Shown: positions 15,883 through 24,413 of the stretch, in pieces
Layout: every line of letters begins with the position of its first letter
How positions within the stretch are numbered: the first letter of the stretch is position 1
Assembly: GCF_022095675.1 (NCBI RefSeq)
Contig: NZ_JAHYSG010000045.1
Coordinates: forward strand, 27,203 to 91,202
Direction of reading: 5' to 3'
Origin: Dactylosporangium sp. AC04546
GTDB taxonomy: Bacteria; Actinomycetota; Actinomycetes; Mycobacteriales; Micromonosporaceae
Length of the DNA stretch: 64,000 bases
The notes under the pieces: generated by a model
Seen by the model: only the letters and a program-made list of their open reading frames with translations
Databases searched by the model: none
Told to the model about the DNA's origin: nothing
Made by a program: the position numbers and the translations under genes

Positions 15883-15924
15883 ACCGGGCTGCGGGCTTCA
15901 CGCCCACGCCGTAAGATCGACGGA

Positions 15925-15996
15925 CCGGGGCGGCTCTCCGGGGTGCTTCCTTCTCTTCATCTTGCAAGGATCTAGCGCCTCGACTCTCCGCCCCGG
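15925..15996. other. Long-range stem (9 bp) in leader before RING gene
   Basis: CCGGGGCGG at 15925-15933 is exactly complementary to CCGCCCCGG at 15988-15996, with a 54-base intervening segment that is pyrimidine-rich and less GC-rich than its surroundings. It lies between the lipase stop and the RING-protein start. It could be an untranslated-leader structure or a loose terminator of the lipase gene; it lacks a U-tract and matches no riboswitch class known to me. Confidence 0.3.
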
Positions 15997-16037
15997 CCCA
16001 CTCCCTTTCCCCTTGCTCCCGGGTGGATGACTGTTCC

Positions 16038-18914
16038 ATGGACGCGCTCGCCACGCTCCTGCTGCGCCGTGCCGGCGCGGTGTGCCTCCCACCGGCGGCC
16101 CCGCGGCCGCCTGCCGACGGTGACGTCTGGGTCACCGCGCTGGAGGCCGACCTGGCGAGACAGGGCTGGGTCCTCGACGCCGGGCTGCGGGCCCGGTTCG
16201 CGGCGCTCGACCCGGCGGTCCGGCTGACCTGGGCCGACTGGGTGCAGGCCGTCGCCGACGAGCTGGTCGGGGCCGACCGCGACCACGTGCCGCTGTTCCG
16301 CCGGTTCCCGGACACGCCGCGGAACCCGGCCGAGGAGTATGTCGAACGCATCCTCGCCCTGATCTTCCAGGACCGGACCGGGCGCTGCGTGCGCTGTTAC
16401 GAGGCCGGGCACGTCCGCCCGGTGGACCCGTGCGGCCACCTGGCCTGCACGCGGTGCTACGCCCCGGACCGCTATGCGGGCTGCCCGATCTGCGGCCGCC
16501 GCACGACCGGCGACGGCTGGCTGCCGCTGCCCACCACGCCGCCCGCGCCGCCCGCACCGGCCGGCGAACCGTTGCGGCTGCGGCTGCTCACCCTCGACGA
16601 CGACCCGGCCGCCACGGCCGTCCGGCTGCGCGACGAGCTGGTGGCCCGGACCGCCGCCCTGTCCGAGACCGACCGCGCCGACCTGCGGCTGCTGGTGACC
16701 GCCACCGCGCCGGGCCGCCTGGACTGGCTGCCGGCCGAGGTGCCGGCCCGCGAGACCATCGCCGTGGTCATCGCCGCAGCCCTCGACGCCGGGCTGCCGG
16801 TGCTGGACGAGGCCGTCGCCCGCTGGGGCACCGCGACCGACGCGGCCCGCACGCTGTGGGCGTTCTCCGGCGGCGATCCCGGCCTCGTCCTGCCGGCGAA
16901 GCGGGTCCCCGGCCCCGGCGAGGCCCGCCGCCCGGCCGGCGAGCGGATCGTGACCGTGCCGACCCCGCGCGTCCGGGCGCTCCCCCGCCGGCTGCGCCGG
17001 GCCGTGCTCGCGTTCCTCGACGGCCTCGACCCGGTGACCGCCGCCGAGGACGTGCAGCGGCACCCGGCGGTGTGGAAGCGCCTGGCCGAGCGGCTCCACC
17101 CGTTCGAGCAGGTCGCCGCCACCCCGTCCGCCGCCGTCGTCTTCGCCGCGCTCCGCGGCACCCGCACCCCGCTCGACGGCCCCCTCGGCCAGGCGATCGC
17201 CGCCGCCCACGAGCGCCGCCCCGACCGGATCCTGCGCACCGACCACCCCGACGGCACGGTCTCGGTCCGCGTGCGCACCCTGGCGTCCCTGGTCGAGGCG
17301 GCCGCCGCGGCCGCCGACCCGGCCAGCGCCGCGGCGCTGCTGATGGGCCGCCCGGGCGAGCTGTGGCGGCGCCTCGACCACCTGCTGCGGCTGGCCGGCG
17401 ACGACCCGGACGCCCAGCGGATCGTGCTGGACGCGGCCCGCGAGACCGCACCGCACGTCTCCCCCAACGTCCTGGCCACGGCGGCCACGGCGGTCGGCAC
17501 GCGCGCCACGACGACCCCGGCCGACGTGGTGACCGCCGCCGGCGAATCGGCCTCGATGGCCGGCGCCGCCCTGGGTGCGCCGGCTGCGGGGGCCGCCGTC
17601 GCCGGCGGGCCGGCCGCGGCCGGTGACGCCGAGTCGCGGCTGCGGGCGGTGCTGCTCGCCCGGCGGGCGGTCCAGATCCGCCGCGGGCCCGGACGTCCGG
17701 GCGGCGAGCCGAAGCACGGGCCGGGCCCCGGCACGCCCCGGCGGACGTTCTTCCCGAAGGGCGACTCCGTGCGCACCTGGACCGCGCCCGAGCTGCGCGG
17801 CCCCCTCCCGCCCGGCATCGTCACCGAGGTCCGTGGATGCGCCGACGAGGAACTGACCCGCCGGGCCGCCCGGGCCGCGACGGGCGAGCGGTTTGATCTC
17901 GCGATCATCGATGCCGGGCTGGCTCGGGTGCCGGCGCCCATGCGGGAGCGGGTCTCGGCCGAGCAGCTCGCGGGTTGGCCGCGGGGCAGCGTGCGCACGC
18001 TCGACGACGGCGTGGACGTGGTGCGGCTGTTCGCGCACTGGACGGACACGACCGACCGGGTCGACCTCGACCTCTCCTGCGCGTTCTACACCGCCGACTG
18101 GGTGCAGGCCGGGCAGTGCGACTACAGCAACCTGCGCTTCCACGACGCCGCGAACCACTCCGGCGACCTGACCTCGGCGCCGCCGCCGCTGGGCGCGACC
18201 GAGTATCTGGACCTGCACCGGTCCCGGCTGCTGCGGGCGGGCGTGGCCTGGGCGGTGCCGGTCGTGCTGAGCTACAACGACGTCCCGTTCGACGTGCTCG
18301 ACGCCGCCTTCGCCGGGTTCGCGCTGCCGGTCCCGGGCGGCGAGCAGTACGACGCGGCGCGCGTCATGCAGCGGTTCACCCTGCGGGGCGACGCCCGGGC
18401 GCTGGTGCCGTTCGTGCTCGACGTGCGCTCCGGCGAGGTCATGTGGGTCGAGGCGGTGCTGTCCGTGCTCGGCTACGCGCACGACATCGACGAGTACGGC
18501 CCGCGCATCGGCAAGCTGGCCGCCGACCTGTGGGACCACTTCACCGGCGGCTGCCGCGCGACGGTGCTGGACGTGGCCGCCTGGCACGCGGCGGCCCGCG
18601 CCGACCGGGTCGAGGTCGCCCACGCCGACGGCACCCGCACCGCCGTGCCGGTCACGACCCCGGCAGCGACGGTCGCGGCCATCCGCGCCGCGGCCACCGC
18701 GGCCGTCGGTGCCACCGCGGCCAGCGCGGCCGTCGCGGGGGACGTGGTGGCGGCGCCGGCGGGCGGGCGCGTGCTCGCGGCCGTCGCCGACGCCGGCCTG
18801 CTCCCGGCGCACGTTGCCGAGGGCTCGGTCGCGCTCGTCGTCGACGACCGACCGCCGGCGCCGTGGACCCCGGCCACAGCGGCCGACCTGATCGCCGGGC
18901 TGGCGCCGTCCTGA
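16038..18914 (+). CDS. RING-finger protein of the MXAN_6230/SCO0854 family
   Basis: A 958-residue protein with an intact C3HC4 RING-type zinc site: C117, C120, C132, H134, C137, C140, C149 and C152 (in RCVRCYEAGH, DPCGHLACTRC and GCPICG). The N-terminal 100 residues are helical. A long middle region (about 165-640) is helix-rich and Ala/Arg/Pro-rich. The C-terminal third (from about 640) contains RVDLDLSCAFY and CDYSNLRFHDAANHSGD, similar to the TerD/stress-protein beta-sandwich. Eukaryotic RINGs are E3 ubiquitin ligases; the bacterial role is unknown, and no E1, E2 or ubiquitin-like gene is nearby. ATG 16038 is preferred; GTG 16023 is an alternative. Confidence 0.85.
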   Translation: MDALATLLLRRAGAVCLPPAAPRPPADGDVWVTALEADLARQGWVLDAGLRARFAALDPAVRLTWADWVQAVADELVGADRDHVPLFRRFPDTPRNPAEEYVERILALIFQDRTGRCVRCYEAGHVRPVDPCGHLACTRCYAPDRYAGCPICGRRTTGDGWLPLPTTPPAPPAPAGEPLRLRLLTLDDDPAATAVRLRDELVARTAALSETDRADLRLLVTATAPGRLDWLPAEVPARETIAVVIAAALDAGLPVLDEAVARWGTATDAARTLWAFSGGDPGLVLPAKRVPGPGEARRPAGERIVTVPTPRVRALPRRLRRAVLAFLDGLDPVTAAEDVQRHPAVWKRLAERLHPFEQVAATPSAAVVFAALRGTRTPLDGPLGQAIAAAHERRPDRILRTDHPDGTVSVRVRTLASLVEAAAAAADPASAAALLMGRPGELWRRLDHLLRLAGDDPDAQRIVLDAARETAPHVSPNVLATAATAVGTRATTTPADVVTAAGESASMAGAALGAPAAGAAVAGGPAAAGDAESRLRAVLLARRAVQIRRGPGRPGGEPKHGPGPGTPRRTFFPKGDSVRTWTAPELRGPLPPGIVTEVRGCADEELTRRAARAATGERFDLAIIDAGLARVPAPMRERVSAEQLAGWPRGSVRTLDDGVDVVRLFAHWTDTTDRVDLDLSCAFYTADWVQAGQCDYSNLRFHDAANHSGDLTSAPPPLGATEYLDLHRSRLLRAGVAWAVPVVLSYNDVPFDVLDAAFAGFALPVPGGEQYDAARVMQRFTLRGDARALVPFVLDVRSGEVMWVEAVLSVLGYAHDIDEYGPRIGKLAADLWDHFTGGCRATVLDVAAWHAAARADRVEVAHADGTRTAVPVTTPAATVAAIRAAATAAVGATAASAAVAGDVVAAPAGGRVLAAVADAGLLPAHVAEGSVALVVDDRPPAPWTPATAADLIAGLAPS

Positions 18915-18996
18915 GCAATTTCCGCCGCGACCTGTCGAAGTCGTGCGGGGCCGATCGTCGGGAAGGTGGAGGTACGACACCACCTGGAGGTCAGAC

Positions 18997-19704
18997 ATGG
19001 CACTGCCCGAGATCGTGGGACGCGCGGAGTGGCTCAGCGCCCGGACGGCGCTGCTCGACCAGGAGAAGGACATCACGCGACGGATCGACGCGCTCAACGC
19101 GCAGCGGCGGCGCCTGCCGATGGTGCGCATCGACACGCCGTACCGCCTGCGGGGGCCTGCCGGTGACGCCACCCTCGCCGAACTGTTCCAGGGGCGCCGG
19201 CAGCTGATCATCCAGCACGTGATGTTCGCGCCGTCGTGGGACGGGGCCTGCCCGGCGTGCACGGCGGGCGTGGACGAGATCGCGCCCGCGCTCCTGGAGC
19301 ACCTGGCCAACCGCGAGACCACGTTCGCGCTCGTGTCGCGGGCGCCGTACGAGAAGCTCGCCGGGTACGGGCAGGGTCGCGGGTGGACGATCCCGTGGTA
19401 CAGCTCGCACGGGACGTCGTTCAACTTCGACTTCGACGTGAGCTTCGACCCGGCCGTGAAGGAGCCGGTGTACAACTACCGGCCGCTGCTCATGGCCGAC
19501 ACGCCGGAACTGTCGGGGATGAGCTGCTTCCTGCGCGAGGGCGACGAGGTGTTCCACACCTACTCGGCGTACGCCCGCGGCACCGACCACAAGGGCGGCG
19601 CCTACGGCCTGCTCGACCTGACCGCCCTGGGCCGGCAGGAGGCCTGGGAGGAGCCGAAGGACCGCGTGGAAAACCCGCACGGCGCGGTGCCCGACTTCAG
19701 CTAA
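18997..19704 (+). CDS. DUF899 family thioredoxin-like protein
   Basis: A 235-residue protein of the DUF899 family (thioredoxin-like fold). Typical segments are LPMVRIDTPYRLRGPAG, FQGRRQLIIQHVMFAPSWDG, ACPACTAGVDEIAP (a CxxC pair in the position of the thioredoxin motif) and SYNFDFDVSFD-like SFNFDFDVSFDP. The ATG at 18997 is preceded by GGAGGT eight bases upstream. It may be a dithiol reductase or peroxiredoxin-like protein; no substrate is known. The next gene starts two bases after its stop, so the two are probably co-transcribed. Confidence 0.88.
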   Translation: MALPEIVGRAEWLSARTALLDQEKDITRRIDALNAQRRRLPMVRIDTPYRLRGPAGDATLAELFQGRRQLIIQHVMFAPSWDGACPACTAGVDEIAPALLEHLANRETTFALVSRAPYEKLAGYGQGRGWTIPWYSSHGTSFNFDFDVSFDPAVKEPVYNYRPLLMADTPELSGMSCFLREGDEVFHTYSAYARGTDHKGGAYGLLDLTALGRQEAWEEPKDRVENPHGAVPDFS

Positions 19705-19705
19705 C

Positions 19706-20293
19706 GTGCCACGGGTGGAGTGGGATCCTTGGTTGCCCGATGAGGTGGCGCGGCGGCTTGCAGGGGTGCGGTCGCCGTGGTACGTCGCGGGCGGCTGGGC
19801 CCTCGACCTGTGGCTCGGTGGGGAGACCCGCCCGCACGAGGACACCGAGATCGGCGTCCCGGCGGGCGGCTTCCCCGAGTTCCGCGCGGCGCTGAGCGCC
19901 TACGACTTCCGGGTCGCCGGCGACGGCGAGCTGTGGCCGGCCGACGGCCCGGCCTTCGACGCCCACCACCAGACCTGGGTGAGCGACCCGGCCACCGGCC
20001 GCTTCCACCTCGACATCTTCCGCGAGCCGCACGACGGCGACGTCTGGATCTGCCGCCGCGACGCGTCGATCCGCCGCCCCTACCGGGAGATCATCCGCCG
20101 GACCGCGGACGGCGTGCCGTACCTCGTGCCGGAGCTCGCCCTGCTCTTCAAGGCCAAGGCGACCCGCCCCAAGGACGAGGCCGACTTCACGACCGCCCTG
20201 CCGCACCTCGACCCGGGCCGCCGCGCCTGGCTCTACGCGGCGATCACCCGCGTCCACCCGGGCCACCCCTGGCTGGCCCGCATCGAGCTCTAG
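19706..20293 (+). CDS. Nucleotidyltransferase, ANT(2'')/lincosamide-type fold
   Basis: A 195-residue protein with the minimal nucleotidyltransferase signature WYVAGGWALDLWLGGETR and the metal-binding HEDTEIGV (Asp and Glu), followed by FHLDIFRE. This is the fold of small aminoglycoside-2''/lincosamide adenylyltransferases, but many genomic homologues are not resistance enzymes, so resistance is not claimed. GTG at 19706 is used; GTG at 19715 is possible. Two bases separate it from the DUF899 gene. Its TAG stop shares a CTAG with the stop of the convergent SGNH hydrolase. Confidence 0.82.
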   Translation: MPRVEWDPWLPDEVARRLAGVRSPWYVAGGWALDLWLGGETRPHEDTEIGVPAGGFPEFRAALSAYDFRVAGDGELWPADGPAFDAHHQTWVSDPATGRFHLDIFREPHDGDVWICRRDASIRRPYREIIRRTADGVPYLVPELALLFKAKATRPKDEADFTTALPHLDPGRRAWLYAAITRVHPGHPWLARIEL

Positions 20294-20967
20294 CTCCGCA
20301 CGAACTCGGCGATGACGTCGGCGACGTGGCCGGCGCCGCGGCTGTTCTGGTGGATGAGGTCGGTGGTCAGCTCGAGCCCGTTGCGCCGGGAGATGTCGTC
20401 CCACGACCGCCGCAGGATCAGCCGCTGCAGCACGGCGGTGTTGCGCAGCCGGTGCGCGTCCCCGTACGACCGCGGCCTGGCCTCCCCCAGGTCGGCGAGC
20501 TGCCGCTCGTGCAGCGGCAGGTACCCGGCGCCGAACTCGGCGGCGACCTCCCGCACGACCCCGCTGTACTCGGTAGCCTGCTCCTGGGCCGGCGCCTGCC
20601 CGAGCACCGGCAGCGACAACAGCCCGATCCGGGCGCCGGTCTCATCACGCAGGCGCCTCACGATGTCGCTGAGGTTTCGCTGGTACCCCTGGATCGTCGG
20701 CCGCTCCGGCAGCCGCTTCCTCCGCATCGCCACCCGGGCATGCTCGGGGTCGATGGCCGCCCGCACGTCGTTGGTCCCGATCAGCACCGTCACGACGTCG
20801 GGCCGGTGCGCGACGGCGGCGTCGAGGCGCTGCAGGAGGTTGTACGCCAGATCCCCGTTGACCCCGTCCTGGATGACCTCGGCATCGACCCGCCGCCGCA
20901 GCACGGCCACGTAGTCGACCCCGAGCTGCCCCTTGGTGATGCTGTCGCCCAGGCAAACGATCCGCAT
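20290..20967 (-). CDS. SGNH/GDSL hydrolase
   Basis: A 225-residue esterase-type protein. The four SGNH blocks are visible: RIVCLGDSITKG (catalytic Ser), the Gly block VNGDLAYN, LIGTNDVRAAID (Asn), and the Asp/His block ending LTTDLIHQNSRGAGHVADVI. No signal peptide, so cytoplasmic. The ATG at 20967 places GDS near the N-terminus as usual; an ATG 24 bases upstream is less likely. Substrate unknown; the family includes lipases, acetylesterases and acyl-CoA thioesterases. Confidence 0.88.
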   Translation of the reverse strand: MRIVCLGDSITKGQLGVDYVAVLRRRVDAEVIQDGVNGDLAYNLLQRLDAAVAHRPDVVTVLIGTNDVRAAIDPEHARVAMRRKRLPERPTIQGYQRNLSDIVRRLRDETGARIGLLSLPVLGQAPAQEQATEYSGVVREVAAEFGAGYLPLHERQLADLGEARPRSYGDAHRLRNTAVLQRLILRRSWDDISRRNGLELTTDLIHQNSRGAGHVADVIAEFVRS

Positions 20968-21034
20968 GCCGGGCACTGTAGAGTATTTCACTAGTTGTCG
21001 CTACAAAACCGTTGCCCACATCGCAGGAGCCCCG

Positions 21035-21337
21035 ATGCGCCTCAAGCACCCGGACGACGACGAACTCCGCGCCAACTTCGAGGAACTCCTGTCCTCGGTC
21101 CGCAACGGCGGCGGCATCTACACCCACAGCGGCGTGGACATGGAAACCGAGGACGCCCTGTGGGCCATAGCCAAGGCCTACCCGCACGTCACCGACGAGC
21201 TGGTGAGATCCGCCCGCAAGACGTTCGAGGGCCAGATGGACGGCTCGAACAGCGCGGCCAGGCGAGCGGCCCTGGAGCGCAAGTTCGAGGAGTACACCCG
21301 AGCACGCCAGCAACAACCCCCGCAGCCGCCGAACTAG
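21035..21337 (+). CDS. Hypothetical protein, 100 residues
   Basis: A hydrophilic 100-residue protein (MRLKHPDDDELRANFEELL start) with a central region IYTHSGVDMETEDALWAIAK and a basic, Gln/Pro-rich tail. AGGAG at 21025-21029 precedes the ATG at the right distance, which supports translation. No domain recognised. It is divergent from the SGNH hydrolase with 67 bases between starts, and is followed by about 170 bases of GC-rich sequence without a gene. Confidence 0.6.
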   Translation: MRLKHPDDDELRANFEELLSSVRNGGGIYTHSGVDMETEDALWAIAKAYPHVTDELVRSARKTFEGQMDGSNSAARRAALERKFEEYTRARQQQPPQPPN

Positions 21338-21506
21338 CCGCGGGCGCGAGCGCCGCTTCGCCCCAACGACTCGCACCAGAAGGCGCGCCGACGTCGTACG
21401 CCCCGGCGTGCCGCCCGCGCCGCCGCACCGCGCCGCGCCGTCGGGCCGCCGCGCCGCGCCAGCACGGTCGCATCGCGCTGCCACGGCGGGCGGGTGGGCG
21501 GCGGGG

Positions 21507-22556
21507 TTAGCCGGCGGCGCGCGTGGGCCAGGTTGACGGGGCGTCGAGGTTCGGCGAGATCTGCAGGTGCGTGGCCAGGTACGTGGCGTCGGCCTCGGTG
21601 AGGTTGTCGGCGTCCTTGGGGTCCAGGACGCAGATGTAGAGCTCCACCGGGCCGAACGTGGTGAACCACAGGCCCCTTGGTGACGTCGTGCGCCACTCGG
21701 CGGGCCAGCCGGCGACCGTGCGGTTGGGATGGAACGCGGCCTGGACGCTCGGGTCGGCCGCGCGCCGTTCCTTGGTCCAGATGAGGACCGGGGTGCCGCC
21801 CGGCTGCTCGACCGTGAGGCCCGAGTGGATCCAGCGCTGCTGGCCGGGATCGGGGGCGCGGCGGACGCGGGTCTGGCACTCGACCCAGCGGTAGCCGGGC
21901 GGCAGCTCGGTGAGGCGGAGCGGCATGACGCAGCGTAAGGCGCGGTCGAAGCGGATCGACTCGGCGACCCGCAGGGCGAAGTCGGCGGTGTTGACGCTGG
22001 CCAGGAGCATGGCGTGCACGCCCGGGCGGGGTTCCCAGCGGATCTCGAAGGCGCGGGCGCTGTCATAGAAGCCCTCGCGCAGCAGTGCCGGCTCACCGTT
22101 CACTGTGGACGGTGCTTCGGCGCCGTGGTCGTCGCCCGCCGCGCGGTCGAGGATGGCCTCGTCCGTTGCCAGGTAGAAGGTGACCCACCAGCGGTTGTCG
22201 CCGTCGTAGACGGTGGCCTTCTCGTAGCCCTTCGACGACGACACCCACTCGGTGGCCACCGCCTTGTCGAGCACGCCGTAGTCGAGGGCGAAGTGCACGA
22301 TCGACGGGTCGGTGCCGACCTCGCCGCCGCCCGCGGCGACCGGGAGGCCGTTGTCGCCGAGGCCGGGTGCCGGCATGCGCACCACGGCGAAGAGCGCGAC
22401 GAGCACGGCCGCCACCCCGGCGGCGCCGATCGCGCGGCGCCGGCGGCGGACCGTGTGGGCGCGCCGGACGGCCGCCGCGCCCAAGGCGTCGGTCGACACC
22501 GGCCGGTCGGCCCGCGCGGTGAGCGTCGCCGTGACCCGTGCCTCCAGGTCGGTCAT
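21507..22556 (-). CDS. Single-pass membrane protein encoded with the sigma factor
   Basis: A 349-residue protein starting MTDLEARVTATLTARADRPV, with a cytoplasmic N-terminus of about 40 residues, one transmembrane helix (about 43-60, AIGAAGVAAVLVALFAVV) and a large extracytoplasmic domain containing two regions of mixed strands (WWVTFYLATDE, then PPGYRWVECQTRV and LICVLDP-like). It lies 14 bases downstream of the SigE-type sigma gene with GGAGGG before its ATG. Position and topology suggest a sensor or anti-sigma-like partner, but no zinc-binding anti-sigma motif is present. Confidence 0.78.
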   Translation of the reverse strand: MTDLEARVTATLTARADRPVSTDALGAAAVRRAHTVRRRRRAIGAAGVAAVLVALFAVVRMPAPGLGDNGLPVAAGGGEVGTDPSIVHFALDYGVLDKAVATEWVSSSKGYEKATVYDGDNRWWVTFYLATDEAILDRAAGDDHGAEAPSTVNGEPALLREGFYDSARAFEIRWEPRPGVHAMLLASVNTADFALRVAESIRFDRALRCVMPLRLTELPPGYRWVECQTRVRRAPDPGQQRWIHSGLTVEQPGGTPVLIWTKERRAADPSVQAAFHPNRTVAGWPAEWRTTSPRGLWFTTFGPVELYICVLDPKDADNLTEADATYLATHLQISPNLDAPSTWPTRAAG

Positions 22557-22570
22557 GTGCCGTCCCTCCT

Positions 22571-23122
22571 TCACGATGCACCTGCCGCGTCGAGATGTGC
22601 GCGGAGCCGCTGCAGCGCACGCATCGCGTGCGTCCGGACGGTCACCGGCTCGCAGTCGAGGATCTCGGCGATCGTGGCGTCGTCGAGATCCTCGTAGTAG
22701 CGCAGCACGACGACCACCCGCTGCCGGTGCGGCAGCCGGACGATGAGGCGCCAGAGCTGGTCGCGGTCGGCCGCCTCGACGCCGAGGTCGCCGGGCGCCG
22801 GCCGGTCGACGACGTGCTCGATCGGCACCTCGCGGTTGGCGCCGCGCCGCCACCAGGAGCGGGCGGCGTTGACCAGCAGCCGCCGCAGGTAGACGTCGGG
22901 ATTGTCGGCGCGCCGAATGCGCCCCCACCGCAGGTACGCCTTGGCGAGCGCGTCCTGCACCAGATCCTCGGCGCGCTGGTCGTCGCCCGTGAGCAGGATC
23001 GCGAAGCGCACCAGCGCCGCTCCCCGAGCGGCCACATAGGCCTCGAAGCTCGCCGGGGCCGCCTCGGGCTCCTGCCGGATCACGATCACCACGCGTTCGT
23101 CTCCTCTGCCGGACTCTGTCAC
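22571..23122 (-). CDS. SigE family RNA polymerase sigma-70 factor (ECF)
   Basis: A 183-residue extracytoplasmic-function sigma factor. Region 2 reads FEAYVAARGAALVRFAILL and RAEDLVQDALAKAYLRWGRI; region 4 reads LPHRQRVVVVLRYYEDLDD and IAEILDCEPVTVRTHAMRAL. This matches the actinobacterial SigE subgroup. The downstream membrane protein (14-base gap) is its probable partner. The cue is not visible. Confidence 0.92.
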   Translation of the reverse strand: MTESGRGDERVVIVIRQEPEAAPASFEAYVAARGAALVRFAILLTGDDQRAEDLVQDALAKAYLRWGRIRRADNPDVYLRRLLVNAARSWWRRGANREVPIEHVVDRPAPGDLGVEAADRDQLWRLIVRLPHRQRVVVVLRYYEDLDDATIAEILDCEPVTVRTHAMRALQRLRAHLDAAGAS

Positions 23123-23161
23123 CGCTCAGAGGCTCCGGCGGGGGCCTCGCGTTGACAGCGG

Positions 23162-24055
23162 CTACAAGGTTTTTTCGAACCAGTGGTGGGCGTAGCGTTC
23201 GGCGTTGTACCGCGGGATCTCGCGGTAGCCGGCGCCGCGGTACATGCGAATGGCCTCGTGCAGGTTGCGGTTCGTGTCGAGCCGGACCGCGCCGTAGCCG
23301 CGCTCGGCGGCGTGGCGCTCCAGCTCGCCGAGCATGCGCCGGCCGACGCCCATGCCGCGGACCGTCTCGGCCACCCAGAGGCGCTTGATCTCGGCCGGCC
23401 CGTCGGGGTGCAGCTTGACACCGCCGCACCCGACCGGCTCCGAGGCGAGCGTGGCGAGCAGGAACGCGCCGGCCGGCGCGGTGAACTCCTCGTCGGCCGC
23501 GGGCGTGCTCAGCCCCGGGTCGAAGCCGTCGTCGAAGCGGCGGGCGATCTCCCGCACGTACGCCCGCAGGCACGCCCGGGCCCGCGGGTCGCCGGGCGGC
23601 ACGACCTCGATGACCACCATGCTGGCCAGCAGGAGCCGCTCCACCTCGTGCATCGCCGCGGTGAGGCGGTCGCGCTGGCCGTCGCTGAGCGGCGTGAGGA
23701 TCGAGCGGGCCAGGTCGTCGGAGCGCTCGTCGAGCACCGCCCACTCCTGCCGGCCGGCGGCCGTGAGCCGGGCCTCCCGCACGCGGCCGTCGCCGCCGCC
23801 CGGGCCGCTCGCCGGGCCGATCGTGACGAGCCCGTCCACCTCGAGCGACCGCAGCAGCCGGCTCAGGTAGCCGGAGTCGAGCCCGAGCCGCCCGCGCAGC
23901 GCCGCGACCTCGGCGCCCGCCGGGCCGATCTCCCACAGCAGCCGGGCCTGGCCGAGCGGGCGGCCGCGGGCCATGTACTCATCGTCGAGGGCCCCGACCC
24001 GCTGGGTGACCGTCCGGTTGAACCGCCGCACCGATGCCACAAGATTCGCGTCCAC
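23162..24055 (-). CDS. MarR-type HTH fused to GNAT acetyltransferase
   Basis: A 297-residue two-domain protein. Residues 1-150 are a MarR winged helix (GQARLLWEIGPAGAEVAALR, then LGLDSGYLSRLLRSLEVDGL). Residues 155-297 are a GNAT domain with the acetyl-CoA loop VAETVRGMGVGRRMLGELE and the C-terminal ALRLDTNRNLHEAIRMYR-like stretch (VRLDTNRNLHEAIRMYRGAG). Such fusions are widespread; the regulator may acetylate or sense a small molecule. It starts at GTG 24055, five bases from a CTGAC palindrome, which suggests autoregulation. Confidence 0.9.
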   Translation of the reverse strand: MDANLVASVRRFNRTVTQRVGALDDEYMARGRPLGQARLLWEIGPAGAEVAALRGRLGLDSGYLSRLLRSLEVDGLVTIGPASGPGGGDGRVREARLTAAGRQEWAVLDERSDDLARSILTPLSDGQRDRLTAAMHEVERLLLASMVVIEVVPPGDPRARACLRAYVREIARRFDDGFDPGLSTPAADEEFTAPAGAFLLATLASEPVGCGGVKLHPDGPAEIKRLWVAETVRGMGVGRRMLGELERHAAERGYGAVRLDTNRNLHEAIRMYRGAGYREIPRYNAERYAHHWFEKTL

Positions 24056-24059
24056 ATAG

Positions 24060-24073
24060 CTGACTTTAGTCAG
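24060..24073. promoter_or_regulatory. Palindrome at MarR-GNAT start (probable operator)
   Basis: CTGAC and GTCAG flank TTTA, a perfect 5-bp inverted repeat lying five bases from the GTG of the MarR-GNAT gene. MarR proteins commonly bind short palindromes at their own promoters; this role is inferred. Confidence 0.5.
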
Positions 24074-24143
24074 GTAATGCCGTCGCGGAACCCTCCTTCC
24101 GGCCGATCGGTCCGGGCGCCGGGTTGTAGTTCAATCGCGAACC

Positions 24144-24413
24144 ATGAGGATTTACCGGGGTGGCTGCGCCTATCACCTGGTCACCATGGGCGCCGGGATC
24201 GACGCCGTGGACCAGACCCTCACGGCGGCCGGACTGATGTTCACCCGGACACCGACCACGGTCGTGTGGCCCGGCGGCCGCAGCGAGGGCGTCGAGTTCG
24301 TCCACTACGCCCAGGGGCCGAGCCAGCGCGTCCCGGAAGACCTCGTCCACCGCCTCATCGAGGGCGGCGTCTGGATGCTCTACCGCAAGGTCGACGCCAC
24401 GTCACCCCTCTGA
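24144..24413 (+). CDS. Hypothetical protein, 89 residues
   Basis: An 89-residue protein, MRIYRGGCAYHLVTMGAG onward, with GVEFVHYAQGPSQRVPEDL in the middle. It starts 88 bases from the divergent MarR-GNAT gene and overlaps the 3' end of the convergent alpha/beta hydrolase by 34 bases. Codon use looks coding, but no family was recognised and no strong ribosome binding site precedes it. Confidence 0.5.
   Translation: MRIYRGGCAYHLVTMGAGIDAVDQTLTAAGLMFTRTPTTVVWPGGRSEGVEFVHYAQGPSQRVPEDLVHRLIEGGVWMLYRKVDATSPL

Noticed and set aside
19706..20293. Aminoglycoside or lincosamide resistance gene
   Set aside because: Only the general nucleotidyltransferase fold is visible; most chromosomal homologues have no resistance function.
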